Origin: JALYUA01 sp038203955
GTDB taxonomy: Bacteria; Acidobacteriota; Thermoanaerobaculia; UBA5066; Gp7-AA6
Reading direction: 5' to 3'
NCBI GenBank assembly: GCA_038203955.1
Contig: JBBRDK010000021.1
Location: 1-43,797 of the forward strand
DNA: 43,797 nt
Part shown: positions 32,728-41,332 of the stretch, one piece after another
Numbering within the stretch: the first letter of the stretch is position 1
Layout of the letters: each line of letters opens with the position of its first letter
The notes under the pieces: generated by a model
Seen by the model: only the letters and a program-made list of their open reading frames with translations
What the model was told of the DNA's origin: nothing
Database searches by the model: none
Program-made: the position numbers and the translations under genes

Positions 32728-35075
32728 CGTCGGAAACCCGCCCGTTGGTGTCCGTCATCATGCCCGTCCGCAACGAGGTCGCGTTCATTCTGCGAGGCCT
32801 CGAGAGCGTCCTCGCCCAGGATTATCCGGCGGACCGGATGGAAGTGCTGGTCGCCGACGGGATGTCGACGGATGGAACGCGGCAGATCGTGAAGACGCTC
32901 CAGGAGGTCGACCCGCGCATTCGCCTGGTCGACAATCCCGGGCTGATCGTTCCGACGGGGTTGAACGCCGCAATCCGGGAGTCGCGGGGTGAGATCGTGA
33001 TCCGCGTCGACGGACACTGCGAAATCGCCCGGGATTACGTGCTCAACTGCGTCCAGCATCTGCTGTCCGGAGAGGCAGACGCCGTCGGGGGGTCCGTCAC
33101 GACCGTGGGCATCGGCACCCGCGCCGAAGCCATCGCCCGCGCGATGAGCTCGATCTTCGGCGTCGGAACCTCGAAGTTCCGGACCGTTCAGGGCCGCAAC
33201 CTCCTCGTCGACACCGTCGCGTTTCCCGCGTACAAACGGGATCTGCTGGACCGCGCGGGACCGTTCGATGAAGAGTTCGTCCGAAACCAGGATGACGAGT
33301 ACAACTACCGTCTTTTAGAGCAGGGCGCCAAGATTCTCCTCGCCGCCGACGTGCAGTCCCGCTACTACTGCCGCGGTTCCATCACATCTCTCGGGAGGCA
33401 GTACTTTCAATATGGATTCTGGAAAGTCCGCGTGATGCAGAAGCACGCCCGTCAAATGCGGCTGCGGCAGTTCGCGCCGCCCCTTTTCGTCGCCTTCGTC
33501 CTCTCGAGCGCGCTCCTGGCGGCGTTCTCCCGTTTCACGATCCCGTTTCTCGTTCTGGCACTGTGCTACCTCACCGCCGACGTCGCCGCCTCGGTCATCA
33601 CCGCGCGGCAGGGAGGCGCCCGCCTCTTTCCGTGGCTGATCCTGACTTTTCCGGCGATGCATTTCTCCTACGGAAGCGGATTCTGGGTGGGTCTCGCCCG
33701 ATTCGGCGGCCGCCGGCGGGAGCGCGCCTTCATGCGGGACGCGCCGACGACCGGACTGCGGCTCGCCAAACCGCTCTCGAGGAGGCGCCCGGGAGGGCAG
33801 CGCATCCTGATCGTGACGCAGTTCTATCCTCCGGAAACCGGCGCTCCCCAGAACCGCCTGTCGGATCTCGCCGGGCGCCTTTCGGAAAACGGCAACGAAG
33901 TGACGGTGTTGACCGCGATGCCCAACTATCCGCTCGGCCGCGTCTTCGAGCGCTACCGCGGAAAGCTCGTGCTCGAAGAGCGGCGCGACGACATCCGCGT
34001 CATTCGGACCTGGATCCACGTGCGCCCGTCGGGCGGATTCCGAGGCCGCCTCGCCACGTACTGGTCCTTCATGATCACGGGTTTCGTTCTCGGCCTGCCC
34101 CGTCTCGGCAAGCAGGACGTCGTGCTCGTCGAGTCGCCGCCCCTGTTCCTGGGACTGACGGGTCTCGCGATCAGCAAGCTTCGCCGGGCCAAATTCGTGC
34201 TGAACGTCTCGGACCTCTGGCCGGAGTCGGCGGTCGCGATGCGGATTCTCCGGGGCCCTTTGCTGATCCGGCTGTCGGAGTGGCTCGAAGCGTTTCTGTA
34301 TCGCCATGCCGACCTGATCACCGGCCAGACGCGGGGAATCGTGACCAGCATTCTCACGCGGTTTCCCGACAAGGCCGTCGCGCTCGTCACCAACGGCGTA
34401 GACGTCGAGCGATTTGCCGTCACGTCGCTTTCCGACCGTGACGAGATCCGGCAGGAGATGGGGGTTTCCGACCAGTTCGTCGTGGGCTACGCAGGCCTGC
34501 ACGGGCTCGCGCAGCGTCTCGAAACAGTGCTCGAGTGCGCCGAGCTCCTCAAGGCGCGAAAGGACATCGCGTTCGTCTTCGTCGGTTCGGGCCCCGAAAA
34601 GGATCGTCTCGTCCGCCGCCAGCAGGAAGCCGGCCTGACGAACGTGCGGTTCGTGGCGAATCAGCCGGCGCAGCGCGTGCCTTCGATCCTCGCCGCGTTC
34701 GATGCGGCGCTCATCCCTCTGCGCAAGCTCGACCTCTTTCGCGGCGCTCTCCCCTCCAAGCTCTTCGAGGCCATGGCGAGCGGCGTTCCCCTGGTCCTTT
34801 CGGTCGAAGGGGAAGCGAAGGACCTCGTGACCGCCGCCAATGCGGGGCTCTGCGTCGAGCCCGAGAATCCGCAGGCGATGGCGGCCGCGATCCTGCGGCT
34901 GGTCTCCGATCCCGCCCTCCGCAGGACGTTCGCCGAATCCGGCCGCCGCTACGTCGTCCTGAACTACGACCGCCGTCTCATCGGACAGCGAGTCGACCGG
35001 CTCCTCCGGGGCGAAGCGGCCGATTACGGACGCGAAGACCCGGAGCTGCCGGAGCGCCAGGGAGGTTCCGCCTGA
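32724..35075 (+). CDS. Fused glycosyltransferase: membrane GT2 (ExoA-like) joined to GT4 (WbuB-like)
   Basis: One frame of 783 residues holds two complete enzymes. Residues 1-250 are a GT2 domain (VSVIMPVRNEVAFILRGLES, VADGMSTDGTRQI, IVIRVDGHCEIARDYV with the metal site, RNQDDEYNYRLLEQGAK). Membrane helices near 254-320 follow (PPLFVAFVLSSALLAAFSRF, IPFLVLALCYLTADVAASVI), as in succinoglycan ExoA. After a basic linker, residues from 359 form a GT4 domain (RILIVTQFYPPETGAPQNRL, NVSDLWPESAVAM, VTNGVDVERF, VFVGSGPEKDRLVRRQQEAG, GALPSKLFEAMASGVPLVLS), close to WbuB/Fnl2 type enzymes. It would add two sugars in succession at the membrane. The start overlaps the previous stop (ATGA) and its stop overlaps the epimerase start (TGATG). 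Confidence 0.9.
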   Translation: MTSETRPLVSVIMPVRNEVAFILRGLESVLAQDYPADRMEVLVADGMSTDGTRQIVKTLQEVDPRIRLVDNPGLIVPTGLNAAIRESRGEIVIRVDGHCEIARDYVLNCVQHLLSGEADAVGGSVTTVGIGTRAEAIARAMSSIFGVGTSKFRTVQGRNLLVDTVAFPAYKRDLLDRAGPFDEEFVRNQDDEYNYRLLEQGAKILLAADVQSRYYCRGSITSLGRQYFQYGFWKVRVMQKHARQMRLRQFAPPLFVAFVLSSALLAAFSRFTIPFLVLALCYLTADVAASVITARQGGARLFPWLILTFPAMHFSYGSGFWVGLARFGGRRRERAFMRDAPTTGLRLAKPLSRRRPGGQRILIVTQFYPPETGAPQNRLSDLAGRLSENGNEVTVLTAMPNYPLGRVFERYRGKLVLEERRDDIRVIRTWIHVRPSGGFRGRLATYWSFMITGFVLGLPRLGKQDVVLVESPPLFLGLTGLAISKLRRAKFVLNVSDLWPESAVAMRILRGPLLIRLSEWLEAFLYRHADLITGQTRGIVTSILTRFPDKAVALVTNGVDVERFAVTSLSDRDEIRQEMGVSDQFVVGYAGLHGLAQRLETVLECAELLKARKDIAFVFVGSGPEKDRLVRRQQEAGLTNVRFVANQPAQRVPSILAAFDAALIPLRKLDLFRGALPSKLFEAMASGVPLVLSVEGEAKDLVTAANAGLCVEPENPQAMAAAILRLVSDPALRRTFAESGRRYVVLNYDRRLIGQRVDRLLRGEAADYGREDPELPERQGGSA

Positions 35076-36253
35076 TGAAGCCGCTGGCCGATCCGAAGTC
35101 GGACAGGATCCGAGTGGCCACCGTGGTGGGCGCGCGGCCTCAGTTCGTCAAGGCGTCCGTGCTCTCCCGCCTCTTCGCGGCGGACGATCGCTTCGACGAG
35201 CTCGTCATCCACACGGGTCAGCACTTCGACGACGCGATGTCTCAGGTCTTCTTCGATGAGCTCGAGATGAGCCCCGCGCCCTACAATCTGGGCGTCGGGA
35301 GCGGAAACCACGGGATGCAGACGGGCCGCATGCTCGAGAAAATCGAAGAGGTCCTCCTGGAGCTGGGGCCGGACGGCGTTCTCGTCTACGGGGACACGAA
35401 CTCCACTCTCGCGGGCGTGCTGGCGGCCGTCAAGATGCACATTCCGGTCGCGCACGTCGAGGCCGGACTCCGCTCCTTCAACCTGCGGATGCCGGAGGAG
35501 GTCAACCGGGTTCTGGCGGACCACGTCTCGTCCCTCCTGTTCGCGCCGACGGACGCTTCGGTCGGGAATCTCGAGCGCGAGGGCCTTCCGGCGGAAAAGA
35601 TCTTTCAGGTCGGAGACGTCATGTACGACGCCGCCCTGCATTACGGAAACCGGGCGCGGGAGCGAAGCCGGCTTCTCGAGGACCTCGGCCTGGCGGCGGG
35701 CGAATACGTCCTGGCGACCGTGCACCGCGCCGAAAACGTGGACGATTCCGATCGTCTCGCCGAGATCCTGGAGGGCCTGACCGCGGCGTCTTCGGCGCGT
35801 CCCGTCGTCTTTCCTCTGCACCCCCGGACGGCCGCCGCCATGGAAAAGTCGGGCGCCGATCGTCCGGGCGGCATACGCTTCACCCCCCCGGTCGGTTACC
35901 TGGACATGCTGCTTCTCGAACAATTCGCAGGGGTCGTCGCGACGGATTCAGGCGGCGTCCAGAAGGAGGCGTTTTTCTTCGGGGTCCCGTGCGTGATCCT
36001 GCGGGACGAGACGGAATGGGTCGAGCTCGTCGATCTCGGGTGGAACCGGGTGGTCACGCCGCTTTCCGCGGCAGCCGTCGGGAACGCGATCGGCGAGGCG
36101 TTCGGAAGAAAAGGAAGAGACGGGACGCCCTACGGTGATGGGAAGGCCGGAGAGCGGATCGTGGCGATTCTCGAGGAGCAGTGGCGGGAAGGGCGATCCC
36201 GGGTGGTGCCCGCCGCCATTCGACCGGACGGAGCGTCCGTTTCGCGGCTGTGA
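35075..36253 (+). CDS. wbpI: Non-hydrolysing UDP-N-acetylglucosamine-type 2-epimerase (WecB/WbpI family)
   Basis: This 392-residue cytoplasmic enzyme shows TVVGARPQFVKASVLSRLF, VIHTGQHFDDAMSQVFF, VLVYGDTNSTLAGVLAAVKM, VAHVEAGLRSFNLRMPEEVN, VLATVHRAENVDDSDRL and VATDSGGVQKEAFFFGVPCV, with the acids and histidines of the family. WecB acts on UDP-GlcNAc; WbpI acts on UDP-GlcNAc3NAcA to give UDP-ManNAc3NAcA. Because the WbpB-D fusion and WbpE follow directly, I prefer the WbpI role, but the sequence alone does not prove it. The last 20 residues are a non-conserved tail. Confidence 0.85.
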   Translation: MKPLADPKSDRIRVATVVGARPQFVKASVLSRLFAADDRFDELVIHTGQHFDDAMSQVFFDELEMSPAPYNLGVGSGNHGMQTGRMLEKIEEVLLELGPDGVLVYGDTNSTLAGVLAAVKMHIPVAHVEAGLRSFNLRMPEEVNRVLADHVSSLLFAPTDASVGNLEREGLPAEKIFQVGDVMYDAALHYGNRARERSRLLEDLGLAAGEYVLATVHRAENVDDSDRLAEILEGLTAASSARPVVFPLHPRTAAAMEKSGADRPGGIRFTPPVGYLDMLLLEQFAGVVATDSGGVQKEAFFFGVPCVILRDETEWVELVDLGWNRVVTPLSAAAVGNAIGEAFGRKGRDGTPYGDGKAGERIVAILEEQWREGRSRVVPAAIRPDGASVSRL

Positions 36254-36294
36254 GAGGCCGGCATCTCATTCAATCCAATCGGGGGGACGGTCTG

Positions 36295-37899
36295 ATGGAA
36301 AAAAACCTGGCATGCATCGGAGGCGGGCACTGGGGGAGCAACCTGATTCGGAATTTTCATTCTCTCGGCGCGCTGCGCTGGATCTGCGAGTCCGATGCGA
36401 ACAGACGCGCGGCGCTGCGGACGGAGTATCCGGGCGCGCGGCTGACGGCGGCGTTCGAAGAGGTCCTCGAGGACCGCGACGTTGCGTCGGTCGCCATCGC
36501 GACGCCCGCCGAGACGCACGGCGAGCTCGTGCGCCAGGCGCTCCTCGCCGGCAAAGACGTGTTCGTGGAGAAGCCGCTCTGCCTTTCGGCCGCGGAGGGC
36601 CGCGTCCTCGTGCAGCTCGCCGCGGAACGGGAAAGGGTGCTCATGGTGGGGCATCTGCTCCGGTATCACCCCGCGATCGAGAAGCTGAAGGAAATGGTCG
36701 ACGCCGGAGAGCTCGGCCGGCTGCGGTACATCTATTCGAACCGGTTGAATCTCGGGCGGATCCGCAGCGAGGAGAACATCCTCTGGTCTTTCGCGCCTCA
36801 CGATGTCTCCGTCATCCTGAGCCTCGTCGGCCAGGTGCCGGACGCGGTGCGGGCGCAGGGCGGCAACTACCTCGACGCCCAGATTGCCGACGTCACGGTG
36901 AGCCTTCTCTCGTTTCCGAGCGGCGTGAAGGCGCACATTTTCGTGTCCTGGCTTCATCCCTTCAAGGAACAGAAGCTGGTCGTGGTCGGGGAGCGCAAGA
37001 TGGCGGTCTTCGACGACGTCTCGCCAGGACCCAAGCTGGTCGTCTACTCGCACGAGATCAACTGGAAGAACAACATGCCGGTCGCGGTCCGCGCGGAGGC
37101 GGAGCCGGTCGAAGTGGAAACGGCCGAGCCGCTCCAGATCGAGTGCCGGCATTTCCTCCACTGCGTCGAGACGCGGGAGACTCCCCGCACGGACGGGGCG
37201 GAAGGTCTCCGCGTGCTGGAAGTGCTGGGCCGCTGTGAGGCATCGCTGGCGGCGTCGACGGTCGCGGCCGTTTCCCGCAAGACTCCCGAACCGACACCCC
37301 GGTTGTTCACCGCGCACTCCTCCGCGTTCATCGACCCCGATACCGAAATCGGGGAAGGCACTTCGATCTGGCACGTCACGCACGTGCTCAAGGGCTCGCG
37401 GATCGGACGGAACTGCCGCATCGGGCAGAACGTCGTCATCGGGCCGAACGCGCGAGTCGGAGACGGCGTGAAGATCCAGAACAACGTCTCCGTCTACGAG
37501 GGCGTGACGCTCGAGGACAACGTCTTCTGCGGACCGTCCATGGTCTTTACGAACGTGATCAACCCGAGGAGCGAGATCCGCCGGATGGAGGAGTTGAAGG
37601 CGACGCGGGTGCGGCAGGGCGCGACGCTCGGCGCCAACTGCACGATCATCTGCGGGACGACGATCGGACAGTACGCCTTCATCGGCGCGGGAGCGGTCGT
37701 CACGAAGGACGTCCCGGACTACGCCCTGATCGTTGGAAACCCCGGCAGAGTCATGGGCTGGATGTGCGTCTGCGGAAATCGGCTCGAGTTCCGGAACGGG
37801 GGGGACGGCGCCGGGGACTGTCCGCATTGCGGGCGGGAATACGAGAAAAGCGGAACGAAGGTGAGGCCGAATGTCGAAAGCACTGTCGCTCGAACTTAA
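36295..37899 (+). CDS. Fused Gfo/Idh/MocA dehydrogenase and LbH N-acetyltransferase (WbpB-WbpD fusion)
   Basis: The 534 residues form two enzymes of the UDP-ManNAc3NAcA route. Residues 1-330 are an NAD-dependent dehydrogenase: CIGGGHWGSNLIRNF, VAIATPAETHGELVRQAL, EKP with K93, GHLLRYHPAIEKL, and FAPHDVSVILSLVG with the catalytic histidine region. It would oxidise C3 of UDP-GlcNAcA. From about 338 a left-handed beta-helix acetyltransferase follows (FIDPDTEIGEGTSIWHVTHV, GPNARVGDGVKIQNNVSVYE, IGAGAVVTKDVPDYALIVGN). The tail has two Cys pairs (MCVCGNRL, DCPHCGREY), a zinc-ribbon-like end found in WbpD relatives. In Pseudomonas the two are separate genes. The start ATG at 36295 follows GGGGGGAC. 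It overlaps the aminotransferase by 29 bp. Confidence 0.9.
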   Translation: MEKNLACIGGGHWGSNLIRNFHSLGALRWICESDANRRAALRTEYPGARLTAAFEEVLEDRDVASVAIATPAETHGELVRQALLAGKDVFVEKPLCLSAAEGRVLVQLAAERERVLMVGHLLRYHPAIEKLKEMVDAGELGRLRYIYSNRLNLGRIRSEENILWSFAPHDVSVILSLVGQVPDAVRAQGGNYLDAQIADVTVSLLSFPSGVKAHIFVSWLHPFKEQKLVVVGERKMAVFDDVSPGPKLVVYSHEINWKNNMPVAVRAEAEPVEVETAEPLQIECRHFLHCVETRETPRTDGAEGLRVLEVLGRCEASLAASTVAAVSRKTPEPTPRLFTAHSSAFIDPDTEIGEGTSIWHVTHVLKGSRIGRNCRIGQNVVIGPNARVGDGVKIQNNVSVYEGVTLEDNVFCGPSMVFTNVINPRSEIRRMEELKATRVRQGATLGANCTIICGTTIGQYAFIGAGAVVTKDVPDYALIVGNPGRVMGWMCVCGNRLEFRNGGDGAGDCPHCGREYEKSGTKVRPNVESTVART

Positions 37900-38998
37900 A
37901 GTCCCCCTCCTCGATCTGAAGGGGCAGTACGCCCCGATCCGTCAGGAGATCCGCGACGCGATGGATCGCGTCTGCGATTCGCAATATTTCATCATGGGCC
38001 CGGAGGTCGCGGCTCTCGAGTTCGAGCTCGCCCGGTTCTGCGAGACGCGAGCCGCCATCGGCGTTTCGTCCGGAACGGATGCCCTGCTCGTCGCGCTGAT
38101 GGCCCTCGGGGTCGGCCCCGGCGACGAGGTCCTGACCACGCCCTTTTCTTTCTTTGCCACCGCGGGCGTCGTCGCCCGCCTGGGGGCTCGCGCCGTCTTC
38201 GCCGACATACAGCCGGACACGTTCAATCTCGATCCGGAAAAGGTCGGCAGCCGCGTGACGAGCCGCACGAAAGCGGTCCTGCCGGTCCACCTCTTCGGCC
38301 GGTGCGCCGACACCGCGGCCGTGGCCCGCGCGGCGCCGGGGGTTCCTCTGATCGAGGATGCCGCGCAGGCGATCGGCTCGCGCGACGGCGAGGGCCGATC
38401 GGCCGGCTCGGTCGGCGCGATGGGATGCTTTTCCTTCTTCCCGAGCAAGAACCTCGGCGCGTTCGGCGACGGCGGGATGGTGGTCACGAACGACGACGCC
38501 CTCGCTGAGACGCTCCGGATCCTCCGGGTTCACGGCGGCAAACCGAAGTACTACCACCACCTGGTGGGCGGCAACTTCCGTCTCGACGCCCTGCAGGCCG
38601 CCATCCTGCGCGTCAAGCTGAAGTACCTGCCGGGCTGGACGGAGGCCCGGCGCCGAAACGCCGACCGCTACCGGAGTCTCTTCGCGTCGCTCGGCTGCGA
38701 GGAGTGGGTGCGCCTGCCGGAGGACGTGCCCGGCCACATCTACAACCAGTTCGTCATTCAGGTCGTGGAGCGCGACCGGGTGCGCCAGCACCTCAAGGAC
38801 GGGGGGATCGAAACCGAGATCTACTATCCCGTCCCCCTGCATCTCCAGACCTGTTTCCAGAATCTCGGGTACAGGGAGGGGGACTTTCCCCACGCGGAAG
38901 CGGCGGCGCGCGAGTCGCTCGCCCTGCCGATCTATCCGGAGCTGACGGAGGACCAGCAGACTCACGTCGTCACGCGACTTCGCGAATTCTTTGCCTGA
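37871..38998 (+). CDS. wbpE: DegT-family aminotransferase (WbpE-like)
   Basis: This 375-residue PLP enzyme has VPLLDLKGQYAPIRQEIRDA at the start, IGVSSGTDALLVALMALGVG, TTPFSFFATAGVVARLGA, LIEDAAQAIGSRDGEGRSAG, and the PLP lysine K193 in FFPSKNLGAFGDGGM. NFRLDALQAAILRVKLKYL and IYYPVPLHLQTCFQNLGY follow. The wording matches WbpE, which aminates the 3-keto UDP-GlcNAcA formed by the WbpB part of the preceding fusion, using glutamate. It overlaps the previous gene by 29 bp and the next (TTG start) by 8 bp, so the three are tightly coupled. Confidence 0.92.
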   Translation: MSKALSLELKVPLLDLKGQYAPIRQEIRDAMDRVCDSQYFIMGPEVAALEFELARFCETRAAIGVSSGTDALLVALMALGVGPGDEVLTTPFSFFATAGVVARLGARAVFADIQPDTFNLDPEKVGSRVTSRTKAVLPVHLFGRCADTAAVARAAPGVPLIEDAAQAIGSRDGEGRSAGSVGAMGCFSFFPSKNLGAFGDGGMVVTNDDALAETLRILRVHGGKPKYYHHLVGGNFRLDALQAAILRVKLKYLPGWTEARRRNADRYRSLFASLGCEEWVRLPEDVPGHIYNQFVIQVVERDRVRQHLKDGGIETEIYYPVPLHLQTCFQNLGYREGDFPHAEAAARESLALPIYPELTEDQQTHVVTRLREFFA

Positions 38999-39728
38999 TC
39001 CGGGGTCCGCTTCCGCGGAGAGGCGCCGGATCCTCGACGAGTATCAGCGGCGCGCGCGAGAGATCGAGCCGGACCGGTACGCGCCGTGGCAGCTCTCGGT
39101 GCACCTCGCCCGGGCGGAGCGGTCCCGGAAGGGAGCGGCGCTCCTTCGCCGCGCCGGTGTTTTCCCGGGACCGGGCACGCCGTGCCTCGAGATCGGTTTC
39201 GGACGCGGGGGGTGGCTCTCCGAGCTCCTGGTCTGGGGAGTTCCGCTGCGAAACCTCCACGGGATCGACCTCGACCTCTCCGCCGTCCGGCTCGTCTCCG
39301 GGCGCCTCAACGGATCGAGACTCGCCGTCGGGGACGCGGCCGAGATGCCATGGCCCTCCGGGGCGTTCGATCTGGTCATCGCCTCGACGGTCTTCACCTC
39401 GATCCTCGATGACGGGGTCCGGCGGGCCGTGGCCCGGGAGGTCGCCCGGGTCCTCGCCCCCGGCGGGGCCCTCCTCTGGTACGACTTCGCCTTCAACAAC
39501 CCCGGGAATTCGCATGTTCGGAAGGTCAGCCGCGGGGAGCTGCAGGCCCTGTTTCCCGGCCTGACGGGGCGGATCCAGTCCGTGGGCCTCGCTCCTCCGA
39601 TCGCCCGGCGCATCGCCCCGTGGAGCTGGGTCCTCGCGACGACGCTCGAAGCCGTTCCGTTCCTGAGGACCCATCTGCTGGCGGTCCTGGCCAAGCCCGG
39701 GCCGGACGGGGCGCCTCCGGCCTTTTAG
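38991..39728 (+). CDS. SAM-dependent class I methyltransferase
   Basis: This 245-residue enzyme begins with TTG at 38991 inside the previous gene. Visible motifs are LEIGFGRGGWLSELLVWG (SAM motif I), LHGIDLDLSAVRLV (motif II acid), VGDAAEMPWPSGAFDLVIAS (motifs III-IV) and EVARVLAPGGALLWYDF (post II). The target is unknown. It closes the sugar operon, so methylation of a sugar in the polymer, possibly an end cap read by the Wzt C-terminal domain, is plausible but inferred. The C-terminal 60 residues are hydrophobic and end GPDGAPPAF. Confidence 0.85.
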   Translation: MPDPGSASAERRRILDEYQRRAREIEPDRYAPWQLSVHLARAERSRKGAALLRRAGVFPGPGTPCLEIGFGRGGWLSELLVWGVPLRNLHGIDLDLSAVRLVSGRLNGSRLAVGDAAEMPWPSGAFDLVIASTVFTSILDDGVRRAVAREVARVLAPGGALLWYDFAFNNPGNSHVRKVSRGELQALFPGLTGRIQSVGLAPPIARRIAPWSWVLATTLEAVPFLRTHLLAVLAKPGPDGAPPAF

Positions 39729-40030
39729 AGGGAGATTTTTTCCCAACCCCAAGAGTTTTTTTCTCCGCATTAGTACCTGCCCAGAACAACTTTCGCTGAG
39801 CTGGAGCGAGGGGTTCCGCAGCGGTCGGCGGGAGCCCGCCGGGGGCGACCCCCGCGGGAGACAATCCGACGCTTCCCGGACGGCCTCCGTCGCGGTAAAC
39901 TCCTTCGTTCCAGAATGGTAAGTCTTTTGCATCGTCTCAGGCGCGCAGTCCCGGTTCTTCCTCGTTTGCGCTTCAGCGCGTCACGGGACGATGACCATGC
40001 GTGCGGTACTGACACAGGAGGTCGCCCGTA
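39729..40030. other. 302-bp intergenic stretch between two transcription units
   Basis: No gene is visible. It holds two T-runs near 39736 and 39766 with short GGAGA/TCTCC complementarity (weak terminator candidate). A strong GC-rich hairpin lies at 39835-39858 (CCCGC-c-GGGGG, loop CGA, CCCCC-GCGGG) without a following T-run. A strong ribosome binding site AGGAGGT sits about 10 bp before the ATG at 40031. A promoter for the next genes is expected here, but no clear -35/-10 pair is seen. Confidence 0.5.
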
Positions 40031-41332
40031 ATGACGGAATCCCGACAAAGTGTGGTGCCTTACTTCCGGCCTGAGCTCACCGACGCCGAAATTCACGAGG
40101 TCGTCGAGGCGCTCAAGTCCGGCTGGTTGACGAGCGGCCCGCGGGTCAAAAAATTCGAGGAGCAGTTCGCTCGAGCCGTCGGGGCCTCGCATGCCGTCGC
40201 CTTGAACTCGTGCACGGCGGCTCTCCACCTCGCGGTCGAAGCGCTCGGCCTTCGTTCGGGGGAGGCGGTCCTCGTGCCGACGATGACCTTCGCCGCGACG
40301 GCCGAGATCGTGCGCTACCTCGGCGGCCTGCCGATTCTGGTCGACTGCGAGCCCGAGACGGGAAACCTGGACCTCGCCGACGCGGCCCGCAAGATCGAGG
40401 CTCTGCGCGCCGGCCGTCTTCAGGATCCGTTTCGTGCGTCCACCCGGGTGGTCGGGATCATCCCCGTCCACGTCGGTGGCCGCATGGTGGATCCCTCCTC
40501 CGTTCGCGCGTTCGCGGCGAAGGAAGATCTCTGGGTCGTCGAAGACGCCGCGCACGCGTTTCCGGCGTCCTGGCGCCCCGACGCCATGTCGCCCTGGCAG
40601 CGTTGCGGAGAAAAGACCGCGGACGTCAGCTGCTTTTCCTTCTACGCGAACAAGACCATCACCACCGGCGAAGGCGGAATGGCCGTCACCGAGGACGCCG
40701 CCCTCGCGGACCGGATGCGGCTCATGTCCCTGCACGGCCTGTCGCGGGACGCCTGGGAGCGGTACTCGGGTGGAGGCTGGGACTACCGGATCGTCGCGCC
40801 CGGCTACAAGTACAACCTGACGGACCTCGCCGCAGGAATCGGCCTCCACCAGCTCGAGCGCGCCGAGACCATGCGGGCCCGCCGGGAGGAGATCGCCGCC
40901 CGGTATCGGGAGGCCTTCGCCGGGATCGACGAGCTGGAGGTTCCCGGGGACGACCCCGATCGGATCCATGCATGGCATCTCTTCCCGATCCGCCTGCGGG
41001 AGTCGACGCTCTCCGTGACCCGGGACGAGTTCATCGAGGTCCTGAAGAAAGAGGGCATCGGTTGCTCCGTCCACTGGCGGCCGCTCCACCTCCACCCCTA
41101 CTACCAGGAGACGTTCCGGTGGGCGCCGTCGGACCTACCGGTAGCGACCGCGGAATGGCGCCGCCTGATCAGTCTCCCGATCTTCCCGGCGATGCGCGAG
41201 GACGAGATAGCGTCCGTGACGCGGGTGGTCGCGGATCTCTGCGCCCGCTTCTCCATCCGGGCCTCTCACTCCCGGGCCGGGGCGGGGAAATCCTTTGCCG
41301 CCGAGACGGCACTCGCGGGAGAATCGTCGTGA
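40031..41332 (+). CDS. DegT/DnrJ/EryC1 aminotransferase (PglE/ArnB-like), probable UDP-4-keto-sugar aminotransferase
   Basis: This 433-residue PLP enzyme has VPYFRPELTDAEIHEVVEAL, SGWLTSGPRVKKFEEQFARA, NSCTAALHLAVEALGL, and VPTMTFAATAEIVRYLGG. The WVVEDAAHAF acid and the PLP lysine K208 in CFSFYANKTITTGEGGMAVT follow. GWLTSGPR and YANKTITTGEGG are typical of the ArnB/PglE group, which aminates 4-keto sugars. The neighbour codes for a PglF/WbpM-like dehydratase that makes such a 4-keto product from UDP-GlcNAc, so the two should act in succession. A strong ribosome binding site (AGGAGGT) precedes ATG 40031. The stop overlaps the next start (GTGA). The tail of about 30 residues is not conserved. 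Confidence 0.9.
   Translation: MTESRQSVVPYFRPELTDAEIHEVVEALKSGWLTSGPRVKKFEEQFARAVGASHAVALNSCTAALHLAVEALGLRSGEAVLVPTMTFAATAEIVRYLGGLPILVDCEPETGNLDLADAARKIEALRAGRLQDPFRASTRVVGIIPVHVGGRMVDPSSVRAFAAKEDLWVVEDAAHAFPASWRPDAMSPWQRCGEKTADVSCFSFYANKTITTGEGGMAVTEDAALADRMRLMSLHGLSRDAWERYSGGGWDYRIVAPGYKYNLTDLAAGIGLHQLERAETMRARREEIAARYREAFAGIDELEVPGDDPDRIHAWHLFPIRLRESTLSVTRDEFIEVLKKEGIGCSVHWRPLHLHPYYQETFRWAPSDLPVATAEWRRLISLPIFPAMREDEIASVTRVVADLCARFSIRASHSRAGAGKSFAAETALAGESS

Noticed and set aside
39731..39775. T-runs after the methyltransferase gene as an intrinsic terminator
   Set aside because: Only 5-bp GGAGA/TCTCC complementarity around them and the T-runs lie within the loop rather than after a stem.
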